Shown in pieces: positions 7,910-16,607 of a stretch of DNA of 64,000 bases. The stretch lies in assembly GCF_013031405.1 (NCBI RefSeq), contig NZ_WPZY01000008.1, positions 1 to 64,000 of the forward strand, written 5' to 3'. A model generated the notes under the pieces. The model was not told where the DNA came from and did not search any database. It was given only the letters and a program-made list of their open reading frames with translations. Position 1 is the first letter of the stretch. Each line of letters begins with the position of its first letter. Both the position numbers and the translations under genes were made by a program. This DNA is from Ruegeria sp. HKCCD8929. Its GTDB lineage: Bacteria; Pseudomonadota; Alphaproteobacteria; Rhodobacterales; Rhodobacteraceae.

Positions 7910-8835
7910 GCGGAGAAGAGTTCGTCCCCCTCTCCCTGACCCCGCTCCTGATCGGGATCTTTGCCGCCGTCGCCTGCGCCCTGCCGGGCAACTTTCTGGT
8001 GCTGCGCCGCCAGGCTCTGATCGGGGACGCCATCAGCCACGTGGTGCTGCCCGGTATCGTGGTGGCCTTCCTGATCTCGGGCGTGATTGCCGCCTGGCCA
8101 ATGATGCTGGGCGCGGCAGGGGCGGCGGTGGTCGCCGTGGTGCTGATCGAGGCGATCCGCCGTCTGGGCCGGATCGAACCGGGCGCGGCCATGGGCGTGG
8201 TGTTCACCACCATGTTCGCGGGCGGTGTGCTGCTGCTGGAGCAGACCGACACCTCGACCGTGCATCTGGACGTGGAACATGCGCTTTACGGCAATCTGGA
8301 AAGCCTGATCTGGTTGGACGCGACCGGCTGGGCCTCGCTATGGGACGCCGAGGCGCTGGCGGGCCTGCCGGTGGAATTGCCGCGCATGTTCGTGACCCTG
8401 ATCGGGGTGATCCTGTTCACCTGGCTGTTGTGGCGCCCGCTCAAACTCTCGACCTTTGACGAAGGCTTTGCCCGCACCGTCGGCATCCGCACCAATCTGT
8501 TGGGGCTGGCGCTTGTGATCGTTGCCGCCATCGCGGCGGTTGCGGCTTTCGACGCCGTAGGCTCGATCATCGTGATCGCCATGTTCATCTGCCCGCCCGC
8601 AGCAGCCCGTATGATGACCAACCAGCTTGAAGGCCAAGTCGCCTGGAGCGTGATTTTTGCCGTAATCTCAGCCGTCTCCGGCTATATCCTTGCGGGCTAC
8701 GGCCCCCTCTGGTTGGGCGGAGCGGACGCGGTCAGCGCAGCCGGAATGATCGCCACCACGTCGGGTCTGATCCTGGCGCTGGCAGCAATATTCGGCCCTT
8801 GCAGGACCCGGACCGGAGCCCCCAGCCAGGCTTGA
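7906..8835 (+). CDS. sitD: Manganese/iron ABC transporter permease, second subunit
   Basis: A 309-residue ABC-3 family integral membrane protein, paralogous to SitC but without its soluble tail. FLVLRRQALIGDAISHVVLPGIV is the conserved family signature near residue 32, and hydrophobic segments run to the end. It starts within the sitC stop (ATGA overlap), indicating translational coupling, and ends the operon. A hairpin with T-run follows at 8893. Confidence 0.92.
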   Translation: MSGEEFVPLSLTPLLIGIFAAVACALPGNFLVLRRQALIGDAISHVVLPGIVVAFLISGVIAAWPMMLGAAGAAVVAVVLIEAIRRLGRIEPGAAMGVVFTTMFAGGVLLLEQTDTSTVHLDVEHALYGNLESLIWLDATGWASLWDAEALAGLPVELPRMFVTLIGVILFTWLLWRPLKLSTFDEGFARTVGIRTNLLGLALVIVAAIAAVAAFDAVGSIIVIAMFICPPAAARMMTNQLEGQVAWSVIFAVISAVSGYILAGYGPLWLGGADAVSAAGMIATTSGLILALAAIFGPCRTRTGAPSQA

Positions 8836-9125
8836 TTTGGCGTTTTCTCGCCAATCGTCGGCTGCGGAAATCGGCTGAACCCTGCTCAGACACCTGACAA
8901 TTCCGGTCAGGGGCTGTTTTCGTGCGGCACCTGTGTTGTGATGATTGGGCCGGAAGGGGCCAAGTAACCACCACCACTCACCAATCCGCCCGGCCGATCC
9001 CGAGACGGTTGCCACCATACGCGTGGGCTGGCACGGACGGGAGCGGTCGGGCGACCCCTTTTTCGGGCCTTATTTCTCATCAAACCGGTGGCAGAATCGC
9101 GACCAGCCATGCTAGGTATTGGGGT
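8836..9125. other. Non-coding region between sitD and mutL
   Basis: No convincing gene. It holds two hairpins: TTGGCG-TTTTCT-CGCCAA at 8837-8854, directly behind sitD, and the stronger stem at 8893-8911. The mutL frame stays open back to 8922 but without a plausible start before 9126. Confidence 0.5.
8893..8920 (+). terminator. Terminator after sitABCD
   Basis: CCTGAC (8893-8898) pairs with GTCAGG (8906-8911) and is followed by GGCTGTTTT. It lies 58 bases past the sitD stop and ahead of mutL. Confidence 0.55.
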
Positions 9126-11015
9126 ATGGCGCATGCAAACCCCAATATCGACGAAAATGGCCCCGCGGTCACTCGGCCTGCGATCCGGCAACTGGATGAG
9201 GCCGCAATCAATCGCATTGCCGCCGGAGAGGTGGTGGAGCGCCCTGCCTCGGCGGTCAAGGAACTGGTTGAAAATGCCGTCGATGCCGGGGCTAGCCGGA
9301 TCGCAATCGACATCGCGGACGGGGGAAAGACGCTGATTCGCGTCACCGACGACGGCTGCGGGATCGCGGCAGAGGACCTGCCGCTGGCGCTGGCCCGTCA
9401 TGCGACCTCGAAGATCGACGGCTCGGATCTGCTCAACATCCACACGTTCGGGTTTCGGGGCGAGGCGCTGCCCTCACTGGGTGCCGTTGGCCGCCTGACC
9501 ATCACCAGCCGCGTTCCCGGGGGCGAGGCTGCTTCGATCCGCGTCGCGGGCGGGCAGGTCGAGCCGGTCAAACCCGCCGCCCTGCGATCCGGCACGGTGG
9601 TCGAGCTGCGCGATTTGTTCTTTGCCACGCCCGCGCGGTTGAAATTCATGCGGACCGACCGGGCCGAGGCGCAGGCGATTTCCGACACCGTCAAACGCCT
9701 CGCCATGGCGGAACCTGCGATCACCTTCACCCTGCGCGACGTCTCCGGCGGCGGCGAAGGGCGCGTGGTGTTCCGCGCCGACCGCGAGAACGGAGACCTG
9801 TTCGACGCGCTGCACGCAAGGCTGGCGCGGGTGTTGGGGCGCGAGTTCGCCGAAAACGCCCTGCGCATAGACGCCACCCGCGATAGTATCCGGCTCTATG
9901 GCTATGCGGCTCTGCCCACCTATTCGCGGGGTGCGGCGGTGGCGCAATACCTTTTCGTCAATGGCCGCCCGGTGCGGGACAAGATGCTGACCGGTGCCCT
10001 GCGCGCCGCCTATTTCGACTTTCTCAGCCGCGACCGCCACCCGGCGGCGGCGCTGTTTCTCGACTGCGATCCGACGCTGGTGGACGTGAACGTGCACCCG
10101 GCCAAATCCGAGGTGCGGTTTCGCGATCCCGGTGTGGCGCGCGGCCTGATCATCTCGGCCCTGCGGCACGCGCTGGCCGACGCGGGCCACCGCGCCTCAT
10201 CCACCGTCGCGGGCGCCACCCTGGGCGCCATGCGTCCGGAACCTGCCACCCCCGGCCCGGCGCGGGTCTACCAGATGGACCGGCCCTCGGCTGGCGCGCG
10301 GCAGGCCGCCTATCAGGCCCAGGCGCCGGGATTTGCGGAGCTGTCGAACAGCTACAGTGGCCACGTGGTCGATCCCGCACCGCGCGAGGACGCTCACCCG
10401 GCGGATGCCCCGCCCGCCGAGCCACAGGCTGAACAGCTGCCGCTGGGCGCCGCCCGCGGTCAGGTGCACGAGAACTACATCATCGCCCAGACCGCTGACG
10501 GCATGGTCATTGTCGACCAGCACGCCGCGCATGAAAGGCTGGTCTATGAGAAGCTCAAACACCAGATGGCCGAGAACGGCGTCGCCGCGCAGGCGCTGCT
10601 GATCCCCGAGATCGTGGAGCTCAGCGAGGGCGACTGCGCCCGCCTGATGGCGGTGGCGGACGACCTGTCAAAGCTGGGTCTGACCGTTGAGCCCTTCGGC
10701 GGCGGTGCTGTTGCCGTGCGTGAAACCCCCGCCATTCTGGGTGAGGTCAACGCCCGCGCCATGATCCTCGACATCCTCGACGAGCTGGCCGATCAGGGCG
10801 AATCCCAGACCGTTCAGGCCCGGATCGAAGCGATCCTCAGCCGCGTCGCCTGCCACGGTTCGGTCCGCTCGGGCCGCCGGATGCGGGCGGAAGAGATGAA
10901 CGCCCTGCTGCGCGAGATGGAGGCCACGCCCCATTCCGGCCAGTGCAACCATGGCCGCCCGACTTACGTGGAGCTGAAACTGGCGGATATCGAGCGGCTG
11001 TTCGGGCGCAGTTGA
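9126..11015 (+). CDS. mutL: DNA mismatch repair protein MutL
   Basis: MutL couples mismatch recognition by MutS to strand incision. The 629-residue product has the N-terminal GHKL ATPase motifs [28 protein letters not shown] and GFRGEAL, then a variable Pro/Ala-rich linker (about 340-430), then the C-terminal dimerisation domain. The latter carries the endonuclease metal motif [12 protein letters not shown], plus ACHGSVRSG and CNHGRPT near the end. It is therefore of the nicking type used by bacteria that lack MutH. The start at 9126 is chosen because family similarity begins with [17 protein letters not shown]; the upstream in-frame extension is not conserved-looking. Confidence 0.96.
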   Translation: MAHANPNIDENGPAVTRPAIRQLDEAAINRIAAGEVVERPASAVKELVENAVDAGASRIAIDIADGGKTLIRVTDDGCGIAAEDLPLALARHATSKIDGSDLLNIHTFGFRGEALPSLGAVGRLTITSRVPGGEAASIRVAGGQVEPVKPAALRSGTVVELRDLFFATPARLKFMRTDRAEAQAISDTVKRLAMAEPAITFTLRDVSGGGEGRVVFRADRENGDLFDALHARLARVLGREFAENALRIDATRDSIRLYGYAALPTYSRGAAVAQYLFVNGRPVRDKMLTGALRAAYFDFLSRDRHPAAALFLDCDPTLVDVNVHPAKSEVRFRDPGVARGLIISALRHALADAGHRASSTVAGATLGAMRPEPATPGPARVYQMDRPSAGARQAAYQAQAPGFAELSNSYSGHVVDPAPREDAHPADAPPAEPQAEQLPLGAARGQVHENYIIAQTADGMVIVDQHAAHERLVYEKLKHQMAENGVAAQALLIPEIVELSEGDCARLMAVADDLSKLGLTVEPFGGGAVAVRETPAILGEVNARAMILDILDELADQGESQTVQARIEAILSRVACHGSVRSGRRMRAEEMNALLREMEATPHSGQCNHGRPTYVELKLADIERLFGRS

Positions 11016-11072
11016 TCCCGCCGCCAGGCAGGGTTAAAAGAGAAGAAACAAAACAAGAACGCGCAGGTTGAG

Positions 11073-12311
11073 ATGATTGAGATTGCAGGCAACAGCTACG
11101 CCCTGGACGACCCTCTGGTGATTGCCACCTTCGCTGCAGTAGGCGCCGTGCTGTTGATCCTTCTGTTGCTCTTCCTTGCCTTGCGCGCCGCCAACCGTTC
11201 CGCCCGCCTTGCCGCGCCGCTTTCGCAACAGATGGCCTACCTTGGCCAGCACGTGCAGCAGCTTGGCCAGGGGCAGGAACAGTTGCGCGGCGGGCTCCAG
11301 CACGTTTCAGACACACAGGCCAATGCGCAGGTGCAGATGGTCCAGACGGTCGAGGCGCGACTGTCCTCGGTGCAGCAGCAGATGAACGACCGGCTAGCCG
11401 ACAACGCGATGAAATCGGCCCGCGCGCTGGCCGAAATGCAGGAGCGGATGAAGGAGAGCCTGCACGGCTCGTCCAAACAGACCGCCACCTCGCTGACCCA
11501 GTTGCAGGAGCGGTTGGCGGCTATCGACAAGGCGCAGGACAATATCACCAAACTGTCGGGCGATGTGCTGTCCCTGCAAGACATCCTGTCGAACAAGCAG
11601 ACACGCGGGGCGTTCGGAGAGATCCAGCTCAACGATATCGTGTCCAAGGCACTGCCCGCCGACAGCTACGCGTTGCAACACACACTCTCGAACGGCAAGC
11701 GTGCCGACTGCCTGATCCATCTGCCCAACCCGCCAGGCCCCATCGTGATCGACAGCAAGTTCCCGCTGGAGCCCTACGAGGCGCTGCGCCGGGCCGAAAC
11801 CCAGGGCCAGTTGCAGGAGGCCGCGCGGATGATGAAGACCGCGCTGCGCGCCCATATCAAGGCGATCTCCGAGAAATACATCATCGATGGTGAGACCGCC
11901 GACGGTGCCCTGATGTTCCTGCCGTCCGAGGCGGTCTATGCCGAATTGCACGCCAATTTCGCCGACATCGTGCGCGAGGGGTTTGCCGCGCGGGTCTGGA
12001 TCGTCTCGCCCACCACCTGCATGGCGACGCTGAACACGATGCGCGCCATCCTCAAGGACGCCCGGATGCGCGAACAGGCGGGCGCGATCCGCAAGGAGCT
12101 GGGCATGCTACACAAGGATGTGGAACGACTGGGCGACCGGGTGGCCAATCTGGACCGGCATTTCGGGCAGGCGGCCAAGGATATCTCGGACATCAAGATC
12201 AGCGCCGAAAAGGCGGGCCGGCGCGCCCAGCGTCTGGACAATTTCGATTTTGAGGAACTGGCGCCTGATGACGGGTCCAACGTTGTGCCGCTGAGCAAGC
12301 CCGAGGCCTGA
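11073..12311 (+). CDS. rmuC: DNA recombination protein RmuC
   Basis: A 412-residue RmuC family protein, thought to limit inversions or rearrangements and containing a restriction-endonuclease-like core. Residues 18-38 form one membrane segment (VIATFAAVGAVLLILLLLFL). It is followed by a long Gln-rich coiled coil (about 45-175) and then the RmuC core with GAFGEIQLNDIV, IDSKFPLEPYEALRRAE and FLPSEAVYAEL. AGGTTGAG lies just before the ATG. It follows mutL by 57 bases, consistent with a repair operon. Confidence 0.93.
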   Translation: MIEIAGNSYALDDPLVIATFAAVGAVLLILLLLFLALRAANRSARLAAPLSQQMAYLGQHVQQLGQGQEQLRGGLQHVSDTQANAQVQMVQTVEARLSSVQQQMNDRLADNAMKSARALAEMQERMKESLHGSSKQTATSLTQLQERLAAIDKAQDNITKLSGDVLSLQDILSNKQTRGAFGEIQLNDIVSKALPADSYALQHTLSNGKRADCLIHLPNPPGPIVIDSKFPLEPYEALRRAETQGQLQEAARMMKTALRAHIKAISEKYIIDGETADGALMFLPSEAVYAELHANFADIVREGFAARVWIVSPTTCMATLNTMRAILKDARMREQAGAIRKELGMLHKDVERLGDRVANLDRHFGQAAKDISDIKISAEKAGRRAQRLDNFDFEELAPDDGSNVVPLSKPEA

Positions 12312-12486
12312 TCGGTTTCGGATGCGCAGCAACGGAGGTCCCGGCGTTTGAGTAAATGATCCGTTCTCACGAGGTTTCGTGGTCATATGATAGGCTACCG
12401 AAAGGTACCGTGGCGAATTTGGTAAAGCTTCCGCACGTTCGCAGGCGTAGACCTGTGAAAAACAACAAGCAAAGCGGACGCCAACA

Positions 12487-13338
12487 ATGTGCCGGTTTCT
12501 CGCCTGGAGCGGTACTCCACGCTATCTCGATGAGCTTGTCCTGCATCAGGAGCAATCTCTGGTCGACCAAAGCCGGAACGCCCATATCGGAAAGACACCG
12601 ATCAACGCGGACGGGTTTGGCCTCGCCTGGTATTCCGAGCGATCAAAGCCCTGTTTCTACAAGGACACGCACCCGGCGTGGTCGGATGCCAACCTTAAGC
12701 AACTGGCGCATCATACACGGTCCGGGTTGTTCCTGGCGCATGTGCGCGCCTCGACCGGAACCGCAACCTCGCGCAACAATTGCCACCCCTTCGGATATGG
12801 CCGCTGGTGCTTCATGCATAACGGGCAGGCAGGAGGGCACGAGCGGATCCGGCAGGCGCTCGACGGGATGATCCCGGCCGACCTTTATGACCATCGGTTT
12901 GGCGCGACCGAAAGCGAGGCGATATTCCTGATTGCACTGGGCGAAGGGCTGGAAACCGATCCGATTGCCGCGATGGCCCGCGCAGTGGCAAAGGTAGAGG
13001 CTTTGTCGCGCGAGAAAGGAACCCTTCCGTTCATGCGATTTGCGGCCTGCTGGTCCGATGGCAAGTGCCTCTATGCGGCCCGCTACGCCTCGGACCGCTT
13101 TGCGCCCAGCCTGTTTTTCTGCCGGTGCCCGGGCGGGGTCGTAGTCTCGTCCGAACCGCTGGATGGGGACAGCGGAAAATGGATTGAAATCCCTGCCGGT
13201 TCCGCGATCGAGGTGCGGGGCGAGGATCTGGTAACACGCCCGTTTCAGGTTGCCGCCGGGATCACACCTTCAGCGCAGCCCGCGCCGCATCGGTCACCAC
13301 GCTCATTGCCGTCAGATACGGTGCGGGCCCATGGCTGA
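12487..13338 (+). CDS. Class II glutamine amidotransferase
   Basis: A 283-residue N-terminal-nucleophile hydrolase of the YafJ/EgtC-like group. Met1 is followed by the nucleophile Cys2 in MCRFLAWSG, and NADGFGLAWY, FLAHVRASTG and CHPFGYGRWCFMHNGQ carry the glutamine-binding and catalytic residues of the fold. The amide acceptor is unknown. The last ~25 residues look unconserved, and the gene overlaps the convergent lyase gene by 77 bases. No strong ribosome binding site is visible, but Cys must follow Met1 after processing, which fixes the start. Confidence 0.9.
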   Translation: MCRFLAWSGTPRYLDELVLHQEQSLVDQSRNAHIGKTPINADGFGLAWYSERSKPCFYKDTHPAWSDANLKQLAHHTRSGLFLAHVRASTGTATSRNNCHPFGYGRWCFMHNGQAGGHERIRQALDGMIPADLYDHRFGATESEAIFLIALGEGLETDPIAAMARAVAKVEALSREKGTLPFMRFAACWSDGKCLYAARYASDRFAPSLFFCRCPGGVVVSSEPLDGDSGKWIEIPAGSAIEVRGEDLVTRPFQVAAGITPSAQPAPHRSPRSLPSDTVRAHG

Positions 13339-14029
13339 TCCGCGCAACGCCCAGTTCCGCGAGCGCCGCATGGGCCGGGGCCTGACCGATTTGCATGATG
13401 TTCACCGGTAGGGTTGCGGTGGCGCAGAAATCGCCTATCAACTCTGGCGTCACCAGCCCGGGCACAAATATCCCGTCCGCTCCGGCTTCGGCATAGGCGG
13501 CCGCGCGGGATTTAGCCTCATCCATCAAACCTGCATGATCGTCGGGCTTGCTGCCCTGAAAGAACACATCCGTCCGGGCATTGATGAATAGCGGAACGCC
13601 CATGGTGTCGGCCACGCCGCGCAGGGTGGAAATGCGCTGCGCCTGTGCCTCGACGGGTTGCAATCCGGTGCCGCCGATCACGCGGTCCTCAAAATTCACG
13701 CCCACGGCCCCAGCCTTAAGCACCTGTTCGATATTGCGGGCCAGCGCCTCGAGGTCCTGCGCATACCCGGCCTCGAAATCGAAACTGACCGGCAATTCGA
13801 CCGAGGCGACGATGCGTTTGAGGATCTGCACCGCAAACTCCAGCGGGATCTCCTCGCCGTCGCCATAGCCTTGCGCACGGGCCAACGACCAACTGCCGGT
13901 CGCGATGGCCGCCGCACCCGCTTTTGCCACCGCCTGCGCGCTGCCGGCGTCCCACGCATTGTAGAGGATAAGCGGTGTACCGGGTTGATGCAGCGTGGCA
14001 AAGGCGCGGGCCTTGTCGGATTGGGTCAT
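13262..14029 (-). CDS. Isocitrate lyase/PEP mutase family protein
   Basis: A 255-residue TIM-barrel carbon-carbon or carbon-phosphorus lyase of the PEP mutase/isocitrate lyase superfamily. LILYNAWDAGSA is the conserved first strand, and SFDFEAGY supplies the acidic Mg-binding region. FINARTDVFF and ADGIFVPGLVTPE are later conserved blocks. The isocitrate lyase signature KKCGH is absent, so a different 2-oxo acid substrate is likely. The ATG overlaps the ada stop (ATGA), so it is translationally coupled to ada. Confidence 0.88.
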   Translation of the reverse strand: MTQSDKARAFATLHQPGTPLILYNAWDAGSAQAVAKAGAAAIATGSWSLARAQGYGDGEEIPLEFAVQILKRIVASVELPVSFDFEAGYAQDLEALARNIEQVLKAGAVGVNFEDRVIGGTGLQPVEAQAQRISTLRGVADTMGVPLFINARTDVFFQGSKPDDHAGLMDEAKSRAAAYAEAGADGIFVPGLVTPELIGDFCATATLPVNIMQIGQAPAHAALAELGVARISHGPAPYLTAMSVVTDAARAALKV

Positions 14030-15096
14030 GCGGGATGTGCCTCCTTCGGGACGTAGTGCCGTTCCAGGTCTATGAGTTTTTGTTTCCGCCACAACCCGCC
14101 GCCATAGCCGGTCAGCGCGCCGTCGACCCCCAACACGCGATGGCAGGGGATGACGATGGCGATCTGGTTGGCGCCATTGGCACGCGCCACCGCCCGCACG
14201 GCCCGCGGGCGGCTCAGACGGCGGGCGATGTCGGAATAGGAATGGGTGGTGCCGGCGGGCAGTGTTTGCAGCTCCCGCCAGACGGCTTTGGTGAATTCCG
14301 TGCCGTGCAGCGCCAGCGGGACGTCGAACCGGGCTGAACGGCCTGCGAAATAGTTGCCCAACTGCGCTTTGATCCGGTCGGTTGGGGCAAAACGCCCGAA
14401 CCCCATCGCGCCCTTGCAACTTTTGTAAAGGCGCTTCAGTTCAGCAGGCAGCGCCTTGCGGTCGGCAAATTCCAGCAGGTGCAGATGGGTCTGATCGCTG
14501 ACCGCGACCATCGCGCCTAGCGGCGTATCGAACCAGTCGGCCCTCAGCAGCGCATCTGCACGAAAGGCACCGGGTGGAAGACCGAGATGGCGCGCGAAAG
14601 TTTCGCGAAACGCCGCCCCCGAGGCAAACCCGGCCTCAAGCTGCGCGTCTATGACTCGCCCGCCCTGCGCCAGCGTGGTCAGCCCTGCCTGCAACCGCGC
14701 CTGCCGCGCCATCTCAAGGAACGTGGTGCCGAAATGGCGCTTGAAGGCGCGGCGCACGGTCGACGGATCGAACCCCATCGCCGCCACATCCGCCTCGCTC
14801 CACCTCCGCGCCGGATCGGCGTCGAGCGCGGCCAGCAGGGACCGGATTGCCGGGTCGGCCTCAGCCGCCGGGGCCATCGGATGGCGGCGCTTGCAGGGTC
14901 GGAACCCGGCGGCGTGGCACTCAGCGATACTTGCGAAGAACTGGCAGTTCTCGCGCCGAGGTTTTCGCGCAGGGCAGGTCAGGCGGCAGAACACACCTGT
15001 CGAGGTCACGCCCACATAAGCCCGTCCGTCCCACGCGGGATCCCGGGCCAACAACGCTGCAAACAGGGTCTCATCATCGGGCAGATCACATCTCAT
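14026..15096 (-). CDS. ada: Bifunctional Ada: methylphosphotriester sensor and O6-methylguanine methyltransferase
   Basis: A 356-residue adaptive-response protein with all parts of Ada. The N-terminal zinc domain reads GVFCRLTCPARKPRRENCQFF and later RPCKRRHP (four Cys, the first accepting methyl from phosphotriesters). An AraC-type helix-turn-helix spans about 95-180 (FKRHFGTTFLEMARQARLQ). The methyltransferase domain carries the acceptor Cys in IPCHRVLG (about residue 320). Methylated Ada activates its own operon in E. coli, and the coupled lyase gene would then be co-induced (inference). A terminator hairpin lies just upstream, separating it from rpoE-chrR. Confidence 0.94.
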   Translation of the reverse strand: MRCDLPDDETLFAALLARDPAWDGRAYVGVTSTGVFCRLTCPARKPRRENCQFFASIAECHAAGFRPCKRRHPMAPAAEADPAIRSLLAALDADPARRWSEADVAAMGFDPSTVRRAFKRHFGTTFLEMARQARLQAGLTTLAQGGRVIDAQLEAGFASGAAFRETFARHLGLPPGAFRADALLRADWFDTPLGAMVAVSDQTHLHLLEFADRKALPAELKRLYKSCKGAMGFGRFAPTDRIKAQLGNYFAGRSARFDVPLALHGTEFTKAVWRELQTLPAGTTHSYSDIARRLSRPRAVRAVARANGANQIAIVIPCHRVLGVDGALTGYGGGLWRKQKLIDLERHYVPKEAHPA

Positions 15097-15109
15097 GCCC
15101 GCACCTTAG

Positions 15110-15143
15110 CCGAAAACCGGCGCGCGGTGCCGCCGGTTTTCGG
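15110..15143 (-). terminator. Terminator after rpoE-chrR
   Basis: A perfect 12-bp stem: CCGAAAACCGGC at 15110-15121 pairs with GCCGGTTTTCGG at 15132-15143, with a 10-base loop. It lies 26 bases past the chrR stop and just before ada. Confidence 0.65.
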
Positions 15144-15168
15144 GCATCGATTCACATTTTCGGGATAC

Positions 15169-15819
15169 TCAGATCCGCAGGAAGGGCTGCACCAGCCGTG
15201 GGATCAGGCTGGTAAAGCGCAGCGGCGCGTCTGTGACGGCAAAACAGATGCAATCCTCGCCCACATCGGCAACAGGAGTATGCTCCAGATCCTGATCCGC
15301 GATTTCAACGTCGCCGCGGGCAAAATGATCGACCTCGTCCGAGAATGCACCTTGCAAGACCATTGTCAGCTCGATCCCCCGGTGCCCGTGATCCGGCACG
15401 GCGGCACCCGCTGGGATGAACAGCAGCCGCGCGGAGGCCTCGCGCGACGTGGGCAAGATCGCCTGCCGCACGCCCATGCCGATGGATTTCCAGCGGATCG
15501 CCTCGACGCCTCCGCCAACATACTCCTGCAAGGGCGCAGGCAATACCGAACATGGCGGGCGTTTGGTCGTCTCCGGCGCCTTGTTTTCAGCGATTAGAGC
15601 TAATGTTGCTTCGAACGCACCATCGCTCATCACATGCGCCTCGGCCTGATCCTCCAGCAGGCTGCCGCCCACCGCGTCATAGCTCTCGGCCTGCGCCCGG
15701 CATTCATCGCACAGGGACAGGTGTGTGGCCACCATCAGATTGAACGCTTCGGGCAGCGTTCCGGCGGAGTACGCCATCAGCAACTCGTCCGTCAGGTGAT
15801 GTTTGATCATCTCGGTCAT
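15169..15819 (-). CDS. chrR: ChrR family anti-sigma factor
   Basis: A 216-residue zinc-dependent anti-sigma factor that holds the adjacent RpoE inactive until singlet oxygen or related stress. The N-terminal anti-sigma domain has HHLTDELLMAYSAG and the zinc ligands in HLSLCDECR (H-x3-C-x2-C). The C-terminal part (about 95-200) is a cupin with GVRQAILPTSREASARLLFIPAG and PDHGHRGIELTMVLQG, matching the second metal site needed for the stress response in Rhodobacter ChrR. It starts 10 bases after the rpoE stop. Confidence 0.94.
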   Translation of the reverse strand: MTEMIKHHLTDELLMAYSAGTLPEAFNLMVATHLSLCDECRAQAESYDAVGGSLLEDQAEAHVMSDGAFEATLALIAENKAPETTKRPPCSVLPAPLQEYVGGGVEAIRWKSIGMGVRQAILPTSREASARLLFIPAGAAVPDHGHRGIELTMVLQGAFSDEVDHFARGDVEIADQDLEHTPVADVGEDCICFAVTDAPLRFTSLIPRLVQPFLRI

Positions 15820-15829
15820 CGTTATCCAC

Positions 15830-16489
15830 TCAGTTCATCGCGTGTCTCAGCCGGTCCAATGCCAGCCTGATCCGCGATTTGATCGTGCCCAGCGGCAAAC
15901 CCGTCTGCGCGGCGATCTCGCGATGGCTCAGATCGCCGAAATACGCCTTTTCGATCAGTTCCTTTTGCGCCCCGGGCAGGGCCTGCATGGCTCTGCGCAG
16001 CAGCGCGGTTTCCTGTTGCAGCGCGACCACTTCGGCTTGTTCGGGCTCGGCCTCCGGTCCCCAGGTCAATTCCTCGGGTTCCGGGCGGCGCTGCTTGCGC
16101 AAGAGGTCGATGCGCTTGTTCCGGGCGATCGTGAACACCCATGTGGCCACCGAAGCGCGTCCGGGGTCGAAAAGATGCGCCTTGTTCCACAGGGTGGCCA
16201 TGACCTCCTGTGCGCATTCTTCGGCCAATGCGGCATCCGATCCCGACCGGATCAGAAACGCTTTAACCCGCGGCGCAAAATGCCGAAACAACTCGGCAAA
16301 CGCGGTTTGATCCTGCCTGTCCCGAATGCGCAACACGTGGGTGATCCACTCGCCCTGCGCGTCACGCTGCTCCTTCGTTCTGTGCACCGGTTTCCTTCCA
16401 GCGGTTCGCCTTGCCGTTCTGGTCCGCACACGTCGAGGCGCAGCCTCTGCCACGGCCTCAATCGTGATGGGGTCGGTTTCGGTAAACAT
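15830..16489 (-). CDS. rpoE: ECF sigma factor RpoE (ECF11 type)
   Basis: A 219-residue extracytoplasmic-function sigma factor. Region 2 contains FAELFRHFAPRVKAFL and WNKAHLFDPGRASVATWVFTIARNKRIDLLR; region 4 contains EKAYFGDLSHREIAAQTGLPLGTIKSRIRLALDRLR, the helix-turn-helix that reads -35 elements. ChrR directly downstream identifies it as the singlet-oxygen sigma factor type known from Rhodobacter. The N-terminus is about 40 residues longer than usual. The ATG at 16489 is given; a GTG at 16507 would add six residues. Neither has a good ribosome binding site, and the true start could be further in. Confidence 0.93.
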   Translation of the reverse strand: MFTETDPITIEAVAEAAPRRVRTRTARRTAGRKPVHRTKEQRDAQGEWITHVLRIRDRQDQTAFAELFRHFAPRVKAFLIRSGSDAALAEECAQEVMATLWNKAHLFDPGRASVATWVFTIARNKRIDLLRKQRRPEPEELTWGPEAEPEQAEVVALQQETALLRRAMQALPGAQKELIEKAYFGDLSHREIAAQTGLPLGTIKSRIRLALDRLRHAMN

Positions 16490-16493
16490 ACCC

Positions 16494-16523
16494 GGTTTAC
16501 GAGCCACTTCCCAAGCTGGATCA
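16494..16523 (-). promoter_or_regulatory. Candidate RpoE-dependent promoter of rpoE
   Basis: On the minus strand TGATCC (16523 to 16518) is followed after 18 bases by TAAACC (16499 to 16494). This resembles the TGATCC-N18-TAAG-type signal of Rhodobacter RpoE. It would put the transcript start at or after the chosen ATG, so either the mRNA is leaderless or the real start codon lies downstream. A second TGATCC lies 37 bases upstream (16560 to 16555) without a clear -10. Confidence 0.35.
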
Positions 16524-16607
16524 TAAGTTCAGAGAAAAGTTTTTATTTTCATCCGGATCAGCCGCTTGCGCGTAGACAGAAGAAGACCAAGAAAACCGGA
16601 GAACAGA

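Noticed and set aside
16555..16607. RpoE-type promoter on the plus strand for the flavin oxidoreductase operon
   Set aside because: No TGATCC-N18-TAAG-like pair was found on the plus strand in the divergent gap; the TGATCC copies face rpoE instead.
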